A DNA stretch of 64,000 nucleotides from Mycolicibacterium hassiacum DSM 44199 (lineage in GTDB: Bacteria; Actinomycetota; Actinomycetes; Mycobacteriales; Mycobacteriaceae), in the NCBI RefSeq assembly GCF_900603025.1, contig NZ_LR026975.1, forward strand, positions 744,001 to 808,000, read 5' to 3'. The position numbers and the translations under genes were made by a program. The notes beneath the pieces were generated by a model that saw only the letters and a program-made list of their open reading frames with translations, searched no databases and had not been told where the DNA came from. Below are positions 42,864 through 52,023 of this stretch, one piece after another. Within the stretch, counting starts at the first letter, position 1. Each line of letters begins with the position of its first letter.

Positions 42864-44114
42864 TCACGATCTGGGAATGTCCTTCCAGGGCTTAGCTTTC
42901 CACGGATCCGGCTCCTTGGGCAGGCCGAGCACCCGCTCGCCGAGGATGTTCTTGTTGATGTCGGTGGTACCGCCCTCGGTGCTGTTGGCCAGGCTGCGCA
43001 GCATGCCGTGCACCTCGCGGGGGAGGGCGTCGGGGTTCTCGGAAGGCTCCCAGGCCAGCGCGGCGGTGCCCAGCAGGTCCACCATCAGATCCTGGATCTG
43101 CTGATTGAGGGTGGCCTGATGCACCTTGCCGATCGAGGACGCCGGCCCCGGGGTCTGACCCGCCGAAAGCGCCTGCCGGACACGCTCGTTGGTCCATGCG
43201 CGGATCCTCTCCTGCGCCCACAGCCGCATCACCTTGGTGCGCACCACCGGGTCGTCCCAGCGGCCGTTGGCCTTGGCCACCTCGATCAGCCGTTCGGCGC
43301 TGGAGCCGCCCAGCCGGCCCATCCCGCCGGATCCCGAGCCGGACACCATCTGCCGCTCGCTGGACAACGTCGACGCGCTGACCCGCCAGCCGTCGTTGAC
43401 CGCACCGATGCGGTACGCGTCGGGGATCCGGGCGCCGTCGAGGAACACCTCGTTGAACTCGGCCTCACCGGTGATCTGGCGCAGCGGGCGCACCGTGACG
43501 CCGGGCTGGTGCATGTCGAGCGCGAAGTAGGTGATGCCGGCGTGCTTGGGGGCGTCGGGGTCGGTGCGGGCCAACAGGATCGCGAAGTCGGCGACGTCGG
43601 CCCAGGTGGTCCACACCTTCTGGCCGGTCACCACCCAGTCGTCGCCGTCGCGCACCGCGCGGGTGGCCAGCGAGGCGAGGTCCGACCCGGCGCCGGGCTC
43701 GCTGAACAGCTGACACCACACTTCTTCGTTGCGCACGATCGGCGGCAGGAAGCGCCGCCGCTGCTCCTCGGTGCCGTGGCTGAACAGCGCCGCCGCGGCG
43801 TTGTTGAGGCCCAGCGGGTTCAGCCGGGTCAGCCGCAGCGGCGCCAGCACCCGCTCGACGGCGCGGGCGACCTCGGGATCGAGCCCGAGCCCGCCGTACT
43901 CCGGTGGCCAGGTGGGCACCACCAGGCCCGAGTGGGCGAACGTCGGGTACCACGCCCGGTACTCATCGGGGGAGCGGACCGCACGCAGCGCGGCCGGGCC
44001 CTCGGCGGCCGCCGCGCGCCACCGCTCGGGCACGTGGGTGGCGACCCAGTCCTCGACGGCGGCGACGACGTCGGCGACCGGAGTGTCGGCGGTGACGTTC
44101 AATCGTGTGTTCAT
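42864..44114 (-). CDS. acyl-CoA dehydrogenase
   Basis: A 416-residue FadE with a complete middle domain (WCQLFSEPGAGSDLASLATRAVRDGDDWVVTGQKVWTTWADVADF) and the C-terminal NSTEGGTTDINKNILGERVLGLP closing motif. It has an unusual glycine/serine insertion (MVSGSGSGGMGRLGGSSAE) in the helical C-domain, seen in mycobacterial FadE proteins of steroid clusters. ATG 44114 overlaps the echA-type stop (ATGA). Confidence 0.92.
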   Translation of the reverse strand: MNTRLNVTADTPVADVVAAVEDWVATHVPERWRAAAAEGPAALRAVRSPDEYRAWYPTFAHSGLVVPTWPPEYGGLGLDPEVARAVERVLAPLRLTRLNPLGLNNAAAALFSHGTEEQRRRFLPPIVRNEEVWCQLFSEPGAGSDLASLATRAVRDGDDWVVTGQKVWTTWADVADFAILLARTDPDAPKHAGITYFALDMHQPGVTVRPLRQITGEAEFNEVFLDGARIPDAYRIGAVNDGWRVSASTLSSERQMVSGSGSGGMGRLGGSSAERLIEVAKANGRWDDPVVRTKVMRLWAQERIRAWTNERVRQALSAGQTPGPASSIGKVHQATLNQQIQDLMVDLLGTAALAWEPSENPDALPREVHGMLRSLANSTEGGTTDINKNILGERVLGLPKEPDPWKAKPWKDIPRS

Positions 44115-44944
44115 CGACCCTGAAACCGTGCTTCGCGTTTCTCCCGGAATGCGGCCAGTCCTTCCTTGAAATCCTCGCTGCGGAAAGCGAGTTCGAGCGC
44201 CATCGCCTCGTTGTGCAGCTGCCGGTCCAGGTCCAGCCCGGCCGACGTGTGCAGCAGCCACTTGGTCAGGCCCAGCGCGACCGTCGGGGCGTTCGCCAGT
44301 CGGTCGACCAGCTTTTCGGCGGCGCGGTCCAGTTCGTCGGGCGGGTGGGCGGCGTGGATGATCTCCCACTCCGCGGCGGTGGCACCGGTGATCTCCTCGC
44401 CGAGCATGAGCAGCCGGCGGCTGCGGGCCAGGCCGATCAGCCGGGGCAGCAGCCACGTCGCGCCGCTGTCGGGAGTGAACCCGCGCGCCAGGAACGGCTC
44501 CCAGAACCGGGCATCGGTGGCCGCGACACAGAAGTCGGCCGCCAGCGCCAGGTGGAACCCCAGCCCGGTGGCCCAGCCCCGCACCACGGCGACGATCGGC
44601 ACCTGGGTCTCGGTCATCACCGCGATCAACCGGTTCGCCTTGTGCGGCAGGCGCCGTTGCGTGCTGCCCACGCGCGGCCTGGGGCCGGACCGGGTGGTGT
44701 TGGCGACCAGATCCGAGCCCGCGCAGAAGTTGGGGCCGGCCGCGTCCAGCGCGATGACGCGCACCCGCTCGTCGGTGTTGGACGCAGCGATCGCGGCCAC
44801 CATCGCGTCGACCATCACGTCGTTGACCGCGTTGCGCCGTTCCTCGCGGTCGAGGGTGAGCCGCAGCACCGGCCCGTCGAGGGCCACCCGCAGGCCGGGG
44901 ACGTCGGCGTACGGCGGTGCGGGCGGGCCGGGATCCGGGCTCAT
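44111..44944 (-). CDS. enoyl-CoA hydratase family protein
   Basis: A 277-residue crotonase-fold protein with an oxyanion motif GPNFCAGSDLVANTT, then GWATGLGFHLALAADFCVAATDARFWEPFLARGFTPDSGATWLLPRLIG. Both usual acidic positions are occupied (E in WEP, D in PDSG), so hydratase activity is plausible. It has a proline-rich N-terminal extension of about 15 residues. It sits between the MaoC-type and FadE genes with 4-bp overlaps on both sides. Confidence 0.9.
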   Translation of the reverse strand: MSPDPGPPAPPYADVPGLRVALDGPVLRLTLDREERRNAVNDVMVDAMVAAIAASNTDERVRVIALDAAGPNFCAGSDLVANTTRSGPRPRVGSTQRRLPHKANRLIAVMTETQVPIVAVVRGWATGLGFHLALAADFCVAATDARFWEPFLARGFTPDSGATWLLPRLIGLARSRRLLMLGEEITGATAAEWEIIHAAHPPDELDRAAEKLVDRLANAPTVALGLTKWLLHTSAGLDLDRQLHNEAMALELAFRSEDFKEGLAAFREKREARFQGR

Positions 44945-46191
44945 CGGTTCTCGAACTCCGCGATCGCGGCCTGCAGCACACCGGCGAGCGTGTCGGCGCC
45001 GCCGGGTGGCTCGGGCAGCCGCACCGGCCCGTGGCGCCGGCTCGGCAGCAGGATGGTGGCGTGTCCGGGGGTGGTCACCTCACCGCGTTGGTTGGTGGCG
45101 GCGAGGTCGACGTCGACGGCGGGCCGGTTGCCGTCGGCCAGGTACTTGCGCACCACCGTGCCGGTGATGGTGTGCAGGTCGCCGACGTAGTTGAAGCGAC
45201 GGAACTCGCAGTCGAGTTTCCACAGCCAGCCGTCGTCACCCATCCAGTCGGTGCACAGGTGGATCAGCCACGTCTCCCGCATCCGGCCGTAGTCGAACGT
45301 GGTGGGGTTGCCCGCGTTGCGGGCGGCCTCGGGATCCCAGTGCACGCGCTGCGCGACGTCGGGGATCCCTTGCGCGTCCGGGGTGTAGAAGCGGGGGATG
45401 CGCCGGCGGTTCTGCCAGCCCAGCCGCAGCGGGCGAACCCCGTAGAGGCCCATGCCCATGCCGACGTGCCAGCAGATCATGTCGGTGACGGTCAGCGGAC
45501 CCTTGGTCAGCGGTCCCAGGCTGTCGCCCTCGTCGACGTCCTCCCACCAGCGCGGTTCGGCACCGCGGGGAGCTTCGGCCGCGTACCGGGCGTCGATCTC
45601 GGCGATCTCGTCTGGCGTCCAGGTCTTCAGCTCGACGTCGTGGTACTTGCGGCGGCCGCGGGCGGCGGAGCGTTCGGTGCGGATCATGTTGCGGTACTGG
45701 GCACCGAGCAGTGTGCCCTCCTCGTCGCGGAACACCTCGGCGGTCCATTCGTGCACCGCGCGGCCGGCGAACTCGCTGCGTTTGTCCAGCGCGGCCACCA
45801 GCGCGTTGCGCCGGAACACCCGCCGGTCGGCGTACAGCGGAGCCCACCACTGCCGCATCGAGGCGGCGTAGAACGCGTGCACCCCGCGCAGCGGGTCGCC
45901 CTTGGTCAGTTCGCGTTCCTCGGCGGTGAGCTCGGTGACTTCGTTCTCACCGACCAGGGTGTCGCCGCCGATGAGCACCGGCGGGGCGATGGAGCCCTCC
46001 CACCGGGTCTTGGCCGCGTATTCCGGGTCGCACCACAGCGGATTGGGATCGCCGTAGGCCTCGGCGACGTGCCGGAAGCAGTCCTCGTTCGGGCGCCGGT
46101 AGTGCGGGGGTTGCGGATGCGGCACGGCGATGCCGATCCTGGCGCGCAACCGGGCCAGTCCCTCGTCGGTGATCTGACCGGTCGTCGTCAC
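44941..46191 (-). CDS. double-hotdog MaoC-like dehydratase
   Basis: A 416-residue protein with two hotdog domains: residues about 15-190 carry the FAS1-type N-terminal half (NEDCFRHVAEAYGDPNPLWCDPEYAAKTRWEGSIAPPVLIGG), and about 220-416 a second half (TKGPLTVTDMICWHVGMGMG ... GNPTTFDYGRMRETWLIHLCTDWMGDDGWLWKLDCEFRRF). The fusion resembles a self-contained version of the ChsH1/ChsH2 hydratase pair. GTG 46191 has AAGGAGG. It opens a six-gene operon and is divergent from an echA-type gene across operator site D. Confidence 0.88.
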   Translation of the reverse strand: MTTTGQITDEGLARLRARIGIAVPHPQPPHYRRPNEDCFRHVAEAYGDPNPLWCDPEYAAKTRWEGSIAPPVLIGGDTLVGENEVTELTAEERELTKGDPLRGVHAFYAASMRQWWAPLYADRRVFRRNALVAALDKRSEFAGRAVHEWTAEVFRDEEGTLLGAQYRNMIRTERSAARGRRKYHDVELKTWTPDEIAEIDARYAAEAPRGAEPRWWEDVDEGDSLGPLTKGPLTVTDMICWHVGMGMGLYGVRPLRLGWQNRRRIPRFYTPDAQGIPDVAQRVHWDPEAARNAGNPTTFDYGRMRETWLIHLCTDWMGDDGWLWKLDCEFRRFNYVGDLHTITGTVVRKYLADGNRPAVDVDLAATNQRGEVTTPGHATILLPSRRHGPVRLPEPPGGADTLAGVLQAAIAEFENR

Positions 46192-46247
46192 GAATCTCCT
46201 CCTTCGCCGCCGCGGCCGCAGCAGTGGAAATAAGATACCCGAAAAAT

Positions 46248-46263
46248 GAGAATACGCGTTAAC
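46248..46263. promoter_or_regulatory. operator-family site D
   Basis: GAGAATA-CG-CGTTAAC: one half perfect, the other partly matching TRTTCTC. It lies between the divergent starts at 46191 and 46276, immediately before the plus-strand gene. Confidence 0.6.
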
Positions 46264-46275
46264 GCAGGGGGCGCA

Positions 46276-47079
46276 GTGGCCGACGAGCAGCCGGGAATCG
46301 AGGTCGTCACCGATGACGACGGGGTCCGAAGGATCACCATTGATCGTGCGGATGTCGGAAATTCGTTGTCGCCCTTGGCTCGTGACGCGCTCGCCGATGC
46401 ATTTCTCTCCGCCGACCGGGATCCCGCGGTGCGCGCGGTGCTGTTGACCGCGGCCGGATCGCGCCACTTCTGCACCGGTGCCGGGCTGTCCGCCGACTCC
46501 CGCCCGGCGGAGCGCCGGCCGGGCGACATCGCCCGGCTGCTGCAGCAGGGCTGGCAGCGGCTGATCGGCGCGATCCTGGACTGCGCCAAGCCGGTGGTGG
46601 CCGCGGTCAACGGCACCGCCGCCGGCGCGGGAGCGAGCCTGGTGCTCGCGTCCGATCTGGTGGTGATGTCGGAGACGGCGCGGCTGATCGAACCGTTCGT
46701 GGCGCGCGGGATCCTGCCCGACTCCGGCGCGGTGTTCCTGCTGACCCGCATCGTGGGGTTGCGCCGCGCCACCGAACTGTTGATGCTCGGCGAACCGGTG
46801 GACGCCGCGCGATGCGAACAGCTCGGGCTGGTCAACCGGGTGGTGGCGGCGGAGGCCGTGTATCCGACCGCGCTCGAGTTGGCGCGCCGGCTGGCGGCCG
46901 GCCCGACGGTGATGCTGTCGCTGACCAAACGGCTGCTCGCGGTCTCCTCGGAGTCCGGGCGCGACCGCGCCTTCACCGAGGAGGCGTGGGCGCAGGAGAT
47001 CGTGTCGACCAGCCACGATCTGCAGGAGGGGCTGCGCGCGTTCGCCGAGCGGCGCGAGCCACGGTTCCGGGGATGTTGA
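46276..47079 (+). CDS. enoyl-CoA hydratase family protein
   Basis: A 267-residue crotonase-fold protein: oxyanion motif SRHFCTGAGLSADSR and NGTAAGAGASLVLASDLVVMSETARLIEPFVARGILPDSGAVFLLTRIVG, with both acidic positions (E and D) present, as in the paralogue at 44111. GTG 46276 is preferred to ATG 46246 because the latter would place the operator within the coding region. It stands alone on the plus strand and is convergent with the SDR gene. Confidence 0.88.
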   Translation: MADEQPGIEVVTDDDGVRRITIDRADVGNSLSPLARDALADAFLSADRDPAVRAVLLTAAGSRHFCTGAGLSADSRPAERRPGDIARLLQQGWQRLIGAILDCAKPVVAAVNGTAAGAGASLVLASDLVVMSETARLIEPFVARGILPDSGAVFLLTRIVGLRRATELLMLGEPVDAARCEQLGLVNRVVAAEAVYPTALELARRLAAGPTVMLSLTKRLLAVSSESGRDRAFTEEAWAQEIVSTSHDLQEGLRAFAERREPRFRGC

Positions 47080-47120
47080 GGGAATCGGCGTTGTCGACGG
47101 ACCCCGTGGCTCCGCGCCGA

Positions 47121-47996
47121 TCAGCCCACCTCGGTCCGCACCGGCCCGCCCCGGATGGTGAACGATCCCGGATCGTCGATCTCGTCGATGGCGGCGGCGA
47201 CCGCCTCCGCGGTCAGCGCCGGATCCTCGATGCCCTTGGTCTGGCCGATGAACACCCGCGACACCTTGCCGCCGCCGACCGAGTAGATGTGCGCGGTGCG
47301 GTCACAGCTGCGGTGCGCCAGGTAGACCACCACCGGGGTGACCAGCTCCGGGTCCATTCCCTTGCCCGCCTCGCCCATGATGTCCTCGGTCATCCGGGTC
47401 CGCGCGATCGGCGCGATGGCATTGATCGCGATGTTGTTGCGGGCTCCCTCGATGGCGAGCACGTGCATCATCCCGATCAGCCCCATCTTGGCCGCACCGT
47501 AGTTGGCCTGCCCGAAGTTGCCGAACAGTCCGGTGCCGGAGCTGGTCTGGATGATCCGGCCGTAGTTGGCCTCGCGCATGATGGGCCACACCGCGCGGGT
47601 GACGTTGAACGCCCCGGCCAGATGCACGTCGAGCACCGCGCTCACCTGCTCGGGCGTCATGTTCTTGAACGCCGCGTCGCGCAGGATCCCGGCGTTGTTG
47701 ACCAGGATGTCCACCCGGCCGAAGGCCTCCATCGCGGTGGCCACGATCGCCCCGCCGCCCTCGGGGGTGGCCACCGAGTCGGTGCTGGCGACCGCGGTGC
47801 CGCCGGCGGCGACGATCTCGTCGACCACCGCCTGGGCCGCCGAGGAGGACGCTCCGGTGCCGTCGACGTTGGCGCCCAGGTCGTTGACCACCACCCGGGC
47901 GCCGCGACGGGCCAGTTCCAGGGCGTGGGCGCGGCCCAGACCCCGCCCGGCACCGGTGACGATGGCGACCTCGTTGTCGAAAGTCAGTTGTTGCAT
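47121..47996 (-). CDS. short-chain dehydrogenase ((3R)-hydroxyacyl-CoA type)
   Basis: A 291-residue SDR. Cofactor motif TGAGRGLGRAHALELARRGARVVVND (TGxxxGxG), NNAG at VNNAGILRDAAF, catalytic Ser in IIQTSSGTGLFGNFGQANYGAAKMGL with the YxxxK pair Y and K. The sequence is of the 17-beta-HSD4/MFE-2 N-domain type that oxidises (3R)-hydroxyacyl-CoAs, fitting MaoC-type (R)-specific hydratases in the cluster. ATG 47996 is divergent from the ligase gene at 48065. Confidence 0.92.
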   Translation of the reverse strand: MQQLTFDNEVAIVTGAGRGLGRAHALELARRGARVVVNDLGANVDGTGASSSAAQAVVDEIVAAGGTAVASTDSVATPEGGGAIVATAMEAFGRVDILVNNAGILRDAAFKNMTPEQVSAVLDVHLAGAFNVTRAVWPIMREANYGRIIQTSSGTGLFGNFGQANYGAAKMGLIGMMHVLAIEGARNNIAINAIAPIARTRMTEDIMGEAGKGMDPELVTPVVVYLAHRSCDRTAHIYSVGGGKVSRVFIGQTKGIEDPALTAEAVAAAIDEIDDPGSFTIRGGPVRTEVG

Positions 47997-48022
47997 GCCT
48001 GAGAGGTTACATTTCCAATTGT

Positions 48023-48038
48023 GAGAACGCGCTTTTAC
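48023..48038. promoter_or_regulatory. operator-family site E
   Basis: GAGAACG-CG-CTTTTAC, with one perfect half-site, sits in the 68-bp gap between the divergent SDR (47996) and ligase (48065) genes. Confidence 0.55.
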
Positions 48039-48064
48039 GTCGGGATCGGCTGGGAAGTGAGGTC

Positions 48065-49627
48065 ATGACCACATCGATCGACCTGCTCCGACGCGCCCAA
48101 CAGCGGGCCGCGGAGCGACGCGACCGCTACCGCGCCGCGGGTTTCTGGTCGGCCGAACCGCTCGACGTCGTGCGGGCGGCCGCCCGTCGGCGGCCGGACG
48201 GTACCGCGCTGATCCACCGCGACGCGCAGCTCAGCTACGCCGAACTCGACGAGCGCGTCGACCGACGCGCCGCCGGGCTGCTCCGTGCCGGTGTCCGCGC
48301 CGGGGTACCGGTGCTCGCCGTGGTCGGCAACGACGTGGACTCGGTGGTGGCGGTGCACGCCGCCATCCGGGTCGACGCGGTCGTGCTGCTGGTGCCGCGC
48401 GGCTCGGGGGCCGCCGGGGTGGCCGACATCGCCCGGCGGACCGGGGCCCGGTTCGGGCTGGCGCCGAACTGGCCGGACGCGCCGGCCGCGGGGTTGCCGG
48501 ACGGTTTCGCCTGGCTGCCGGTGTCGGGCGAGAAGCTCGCCGAACCGGTTCCGGAGCCGGCCCGAGCCGCCGACGAGCCGTCGTTCGTGCTGTTCACCTC
48601 GGGCACCACCGCCGCTCCCAAGGGGGTGATCCACTCGCTGAGCACCCTGGCGAAGGCCTCGGTCAACTACATCGACGCGGCCGGGCTCACCGGCGCGGAC
48701 CGGCTGTTTCTGATCAGCCCGCTCGGTTCGGTCACCGGGGTGGTGCAGGCGCTGTTCATCGCGCCGATGCTCGAGGTCGCGGTGGTGCTGGAGGACCGCT
48801 GGGATCCGGCGGCCACCTGCGCGCTGCTCGTCGACACCGGCGCCACCTGGTACGGCGGGCCGGACCGGCTGCTGAACCGGCTGCTGGACGAAGCAGCCGG
48901 AAAGGGGGTCGAGATCCCGCTGCGGGCGGTGTATCTCGGCGGCACCATGCTCGACCGCCGCATCGTCGAACGCGCCGAGGACGCCGGCATCGTGGTCATG
49001 CGCGCCTACGGATCGTCGGAGGTGCCGGTGAGCACCTCGGGCCTGCGGGGCGAACCGCGCGAGGTGCGGCACGCCGACGACGGCCGGCCGCTCGCCGACG
49101 TCGAGGTCAAGGTGGGATCGGCCACCGAGCCCACCGAATGCTGCATCCGCGGGCCGCACGCGTTTCTCGGCTACACCGACGCCGCCGACGAACAGCACGC
49201 CTTCGAGGACGACTGGTTCCGCACCGGCGACGCCGCCGACCTCGCCGACGGGCGGGTGCGCATCGTCGGGCGCCTGCGCGACATCGTGATCCGCAACGGG
49301 CTGAAGATCCCGGCCGCCGAGGTCGACGAGGCGATCTCGCGCATCCCCGGGGTGCGGGACTGCGCGTCGTACCCGGTGCCCGACGCCACCACGGGGGAGC
49401 ACCTCGCGGTCGCGGTGGTGGCCGATCCCGGCACGGAGCTGACCCTGCAGACCGTGGCCGACGCGCTCACCGCCGCCGGGCTGCCGAAGTACAAGCTGCC
49501 CGAGGAACTGGTCTTCTGGGACGAGCCGTTGCCGGTCAACGCCAACGGCAAGGTGGAGCGCAAGAAACTCGCGGATCGTGCGGCGGGCCGGCCGCGCCAG
49601 CTGGCCGCGCGGCTGGCGAGCGGCTAG
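48065..49627 (+). CDS. AMP-dependent acyl-CoA synthetase
   Basis: A 520-residue adenylate-forming ligase: P-loop VLFTSGTTAAPKGVIH, A5 MRAYGSSEVPVST (a shortened form), hinge DWFRTGDAADLAD, and the catalytic lysine loop NANGKVERKKLADRA. ATG 48065 follows GAGGTC. Its stop overlaps that of the convergent DUF35 gene by two bases. Acid substrate unknown; fourth ligase in the window. Confidence 0.9.
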   Translation: MTTSIDLLRRAQQRAAERRDRYRAAGFWSAEPLDVVRAAARRRPDGTALIHRDAQLSYAELDERVDRRAAGLLRAGVRAGVPVLAVVGNDVDSVVAVHAAIRVDAVVLLVPRGSGAAGVADIARRTGARFGLAPNWPDAPAAGLPDGFAWLPVSGEKLAEPVPEPARAADEPSFVLFTSGTTAAPKGVIHSLSTLAKASVNYIDAAGLTGADRLFLISPLGSVTGVVQALFIAPMLEVAVVLEDRWDPAATCALLVDTGATWYGGPDRLLNRLLDEAAGKGVEIPLRAVYLGGTMLDRRIVERAEDAGIVVMRAYGSSEVPVSTSGLRGEPREVRHADDGRPLADVEVKVGSATEPTECCIRGPHAFLGYTDAADEQHAFEDDWFRTGDAADLADGRVRIVGRLRDIVIRNGLKIPAAEVDEAISRIPGVRDCASYPVPDATTGEHLAVAVVADPGTELTLQTVADALTAAGLPKYKLPEELVFWDEPLPVNANGKVERKKLADRAAGRPRQLAARLASG

Positions 49628-49992
49628 ATGGGCCGGAACACCGGAACCCGGACGCCGTCGTCGTCCCGGAACGCCACCTGAAGTTCCAGATCCGCCGCCA
49701 GGTCCGCGGGGTCGCAGTCCACCACCGCGCTCATCACCCGAGGCCCCTCGTCGAGGTCGATCATCGCCACCACGTAGGGGTCACCACCGGCCGGGCGGAT
49801 CACGCTCCAGGTGTAGAGCCGACCCCGTCCGCTGGCCGGTTCGAGCGCGACGTCCTCGCTCCAGCAGTGTGGGCAGAACGGGCGGGGATACAGCGAGTTG
49901 CGGTCGCAGGACCGGCAGTGGTTGACCATAAGTGTGCCGTCTTTGATTGCGGCCCACCAGGATTCGCTGTCGGTATCGATATCGGGGGTCAT
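49624..49992 (-). CDS. DUF35 OB-fold protein
   Basis: A 122-residue DUF35 protein with CRSC (near residue 29) and CPHC (near 43) zinc ribbon, then GRGRLYTWSVIRPAGGDPYVVAMIDLDEGPRV. ATG 49992 overlaps the thiolase-like stop by 4 bp (ATGA), so it is co-translated with its probable partner 49989-51137. Third DUF35 gene in the window; all three accompany a thiolase-like gene. Confidence 0.88.
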   Translation of the reverse strand: MTPDIDTDSESWWAAIKDGTLMVNHCRSCDRNSLYPRPFCPHCWSEDVALEPASGRGRLYTWSVIRPAGGDPYVVAMIDLDEGPRVMSAVVDCDPADLAADLELQVAFRDDDGVRVPVFRPI

Positions 49993-51137
49993 CGGTCCCT
50001 TCCGAGGATCATGGTGGCGCTGTGCGAGAAGAACCCGCCCATGGCGTGCACGCAGGCCAGTTCGGCGTTGTCGACCTGGCACGGCCCGCATTCGCCGCGC
50101 AGCTGCCGCACCGCCTCGACCATCAGGAACATGCCGCGCATGCCGGGATGACAGGAGGCCAGCCCGCCGCCGTCGGTGTTGGTGGGCAGCGATCCGCCCG
50201 GCCGCAGCGCCCCGGTCGCGACGAACGGGCCGCCCTCACCCTTGGCGCAGAAGCCGAGATCCTCGACGGTCAGCAGCACCGTCGAGGTGAACGAGTCGTA
50301 CAGCTGGCAGACGTCGATGTCGGCCGGGCTCACCCCGGCCCGGGCGAACGCCTTCGGGCCCGAGACCGCCGCCGCGGACGTGGTGAAATCCGCCCACTCG
50401 CTCATGCTCACGTGGGAGGCGGCGCTGGCGGCGCCGAGGATCCACACCGGCGCCTTCGCGCAGTCGCGGGCCACCTCCTCGTTGGCGAGAATGACCGCGC
50501 CGCCGCCGTCGGTGCGCAGGCAGACATGACGGGAGGTGAACGGATCGGCGAGCATCGGGGCCGCGGCGACGTCCTCGATCGTGATGCGTTCCCGATCGAA
50601 GGCGTTCTCGTTCATCGCCGCCCATTCGTGGGCGGCGACGGCGATCTCGGCGAGCTGCTCGATGGTGGTCCCGTACTCGATCATGTGCCGGCGGGCCGCC
50701 ATCGCGTACTTGGCGATCAGCGTCACCCCGTAGGGCGCCTCGTACTGCATCGCCCCGTCGGCGGGCATGGCCGCCGCGGACGCGCGTTTGCGCCGCTTGA
50801 CGTCGGAGCGGGCCGTCGACCCGTAGGTCAGCAGCGCCACGTCGATCTCACCCGCGGCGATCGCCGCTGCGGCGTGCCGGGCCATCTCCTCCCATGACGA
50901 GCCGCCGACGTTGGTGGAGTCCACCCAGGTCGGTCGCAGGCCCAGGTACTCGCCGACCTCGATGGGGGCCAGCAGCGACCCGTGCGCGCCGAGGCCGTCG
51001 ATGTCGCTCTTGTTCAGCCCGGAATCCGCGAGCGCCCGGCGGGCGGCCTGGGCCATCAGCGCCGTCGCCGTCTTGTCCGGCACCCGGCCGCAATCGGAGA
51101 GCCCCACCCCGACGATCGCCACCTTGTGTGCAGCCAC
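49989..51137 (-). CDS. thiolase-like protein (Ltp2/SCP-x type)
   Basis: A 382-residue thiolase-superfamily protein: VAIVGVGLSDCGRVPDKTATALMAQAARRALADSGLNKSDIDG at the start, a central NVGGSSWEEMARHAAAAI where true thiolases carry the nucleophilic cysteine, and IDVCQLYDSFTSTVLLTVEDLGFC plus GGGLASCHPGMRGMFLMVEA at the C-terminus. Absence of the cysteine and presence of the tyrosine in QLYDSF point to a retro-aldolase or non-decarboxylative acyl-CoA lyase. GTG 51137 is divergent from the HpcH-type aldolase gene across operator site F. Confidence 0.87.
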   Translation of the reverse strand: MAAHKVAIVGVGLSDCGRVPDKTATALMAQAARRALADSGLNKSDIDGLGAHGSLLAPIEVGEYLGLRPTWVDSTNVGGSSWEEMARHAAAAIAAGEIDVALLTYGSTARSDVKRRKRASAAAMPADGAMQYEAPYGVTLIAKYAMAARRHMIEYGTTIEQLAEIAVAAHEWAAMNENAFDRERITIEDVAAAPMLADPFTSRHVCLRTDGGGAVILANEEVARDCAKAPVWILGAASAASHVSMSEWADFTTSAAAVSGPKAFARAGVSPADIDVCQLYDSFTSTVLLTVEDLGFCAKGEGGPFVATGALRPGGSLPTNTDGGGLASCHPGMRGMFLMVEAVRQLRGECGPCQVDNAELACVHAMGGFFSHSATMILGRDR

Positions 51138-51180
51138 CCCTCAATCGTTACCACATCCGAAAACGCCATTGACGAAAAAG

Positions 51181-51196
51181 TGGAATCGTCGTTCTC
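51181..51196. promoter_or_regulatory. operator-family site F
   Basis: On the minus strand GAGAACG-AC-GATTCCA, one half-site perfect. It occupies the middle of the 78-bp gap between the divergent thiolase-like (51137) and aldolase (51216) genes. Confidence 0.55.
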
Positions 51197-51215
51197 ATTC
51201 GGCTACCGTGACGGT

Positions 51216-51998
51216 GTGCGGGCATCGCTGCGGGAAGCGTTACGAGGCAGTGACCTCGTGCTGTGTCTCGCGCTCATGCACTCGCGCACGCCGGATGTGC
51301 CCGCGATCGCCGCGGCTGCGGGCTACGACGCCGTCTACGTCGACCTCGAGCACACCGCGACCTCGCTGGAGACCGCCGGCATACTCTGCGCCGCGGCCGT
51401 CGGTTCGGGAATCTCGGCACTGGTCCGGGTGCCGTCGCACGATCCGAGCATCATCGCCCGGGTGTTGGACAACGGTGCAGTGGGAGTCATTGTGCCGCAC
51501 GTCGATTCCAAGGACCAGGCGGAGGCGGTGGTGCATGCGGCACGGTTCCCGCCGGCCGGCCACCGGTCGATATCCGGGCCGAACGTGGTGACCGGTTTCG
51601 GGGTCCGGGCGCCGGCTCAGCTGGCGGCCGAGATCGACAGCTACACCGTGGTTTCCGTCATGGTCGAGACACCGCAGGCGGTGGAGTCGGTCGACGCCAT
51701 CGCATCGGTGCCGGGACTGGACATGATTCTGCTGGGCCCCAGCGATCTCACCGCGGAGATGGGCATCCACGGCGATTATGAGAATGCACGTTTCCAGGAG
51801 GCGGTCCAAGCGGTGGCGGCGGCGTGCCGGGCTCACGACGTCGCGTTCGGCATAGCCGGAATCAAGTCGGCCGATCTGCTCGCCCGGTTCGTGGACCTGG
51901 GGCTGCGATTCATCTCCGCCGGCACCGACGTCGGCATGCTCACCGAGGCCGCCACCGCCCGGGCGCACGAGCTGCGGGCCCTGCAACAGCAGACCTAA
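51216..51998 (+). CDS. HpcH/HpaI-family aldolase
   Basis: A 260-residue class II pyruvate-type aldolase. The metal- and substrate-binding motifs are AGYDAVYVDLEHTATSL, VSVMVETPQAVESVDAIASVPGLDMILLGPSDLTAEMG and GLRFISAGTDVGML. Members cleave 4-hydroxy-2-oxo acids to pyruvate plus an aldehyde, usually at the end of meta-cleavage or related pathways. GTG 51216 begins the operon 51216-55090 (aldolase, TauD-type oxygenase, 2-hydroxyacid dehydrogenase, hydratase). This combination suggests processing of a 2-oxo or 2-hydroxy acid fragment. Confidence 0.9.
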   Translation: MRASLREALRGSDLVLCLALMHSRTPDVPAIAAAAGYDAVYVDLEHTATSLETAGILCAAAVGSGISALVRVPSHDPSIIARVLDNGAVGVIVPHVDSKDQAEAVVHAARFPPAGHRSISGPNVVTGFGVRAPAQLAAEIDSYTVVSVMVETPQAVESVDAIASVPGLDMILLGPSDLTAEMGIHGDYENARFQEAVQAVAAACRAHDVAFGIAGIKSADLLARFVDLGLRFISAGTDVGMLTEAATARAHELRALQQQT

Positions 51999-52023
51999 CG
52001 CATCAGAGACGGAGGTTCACCCG

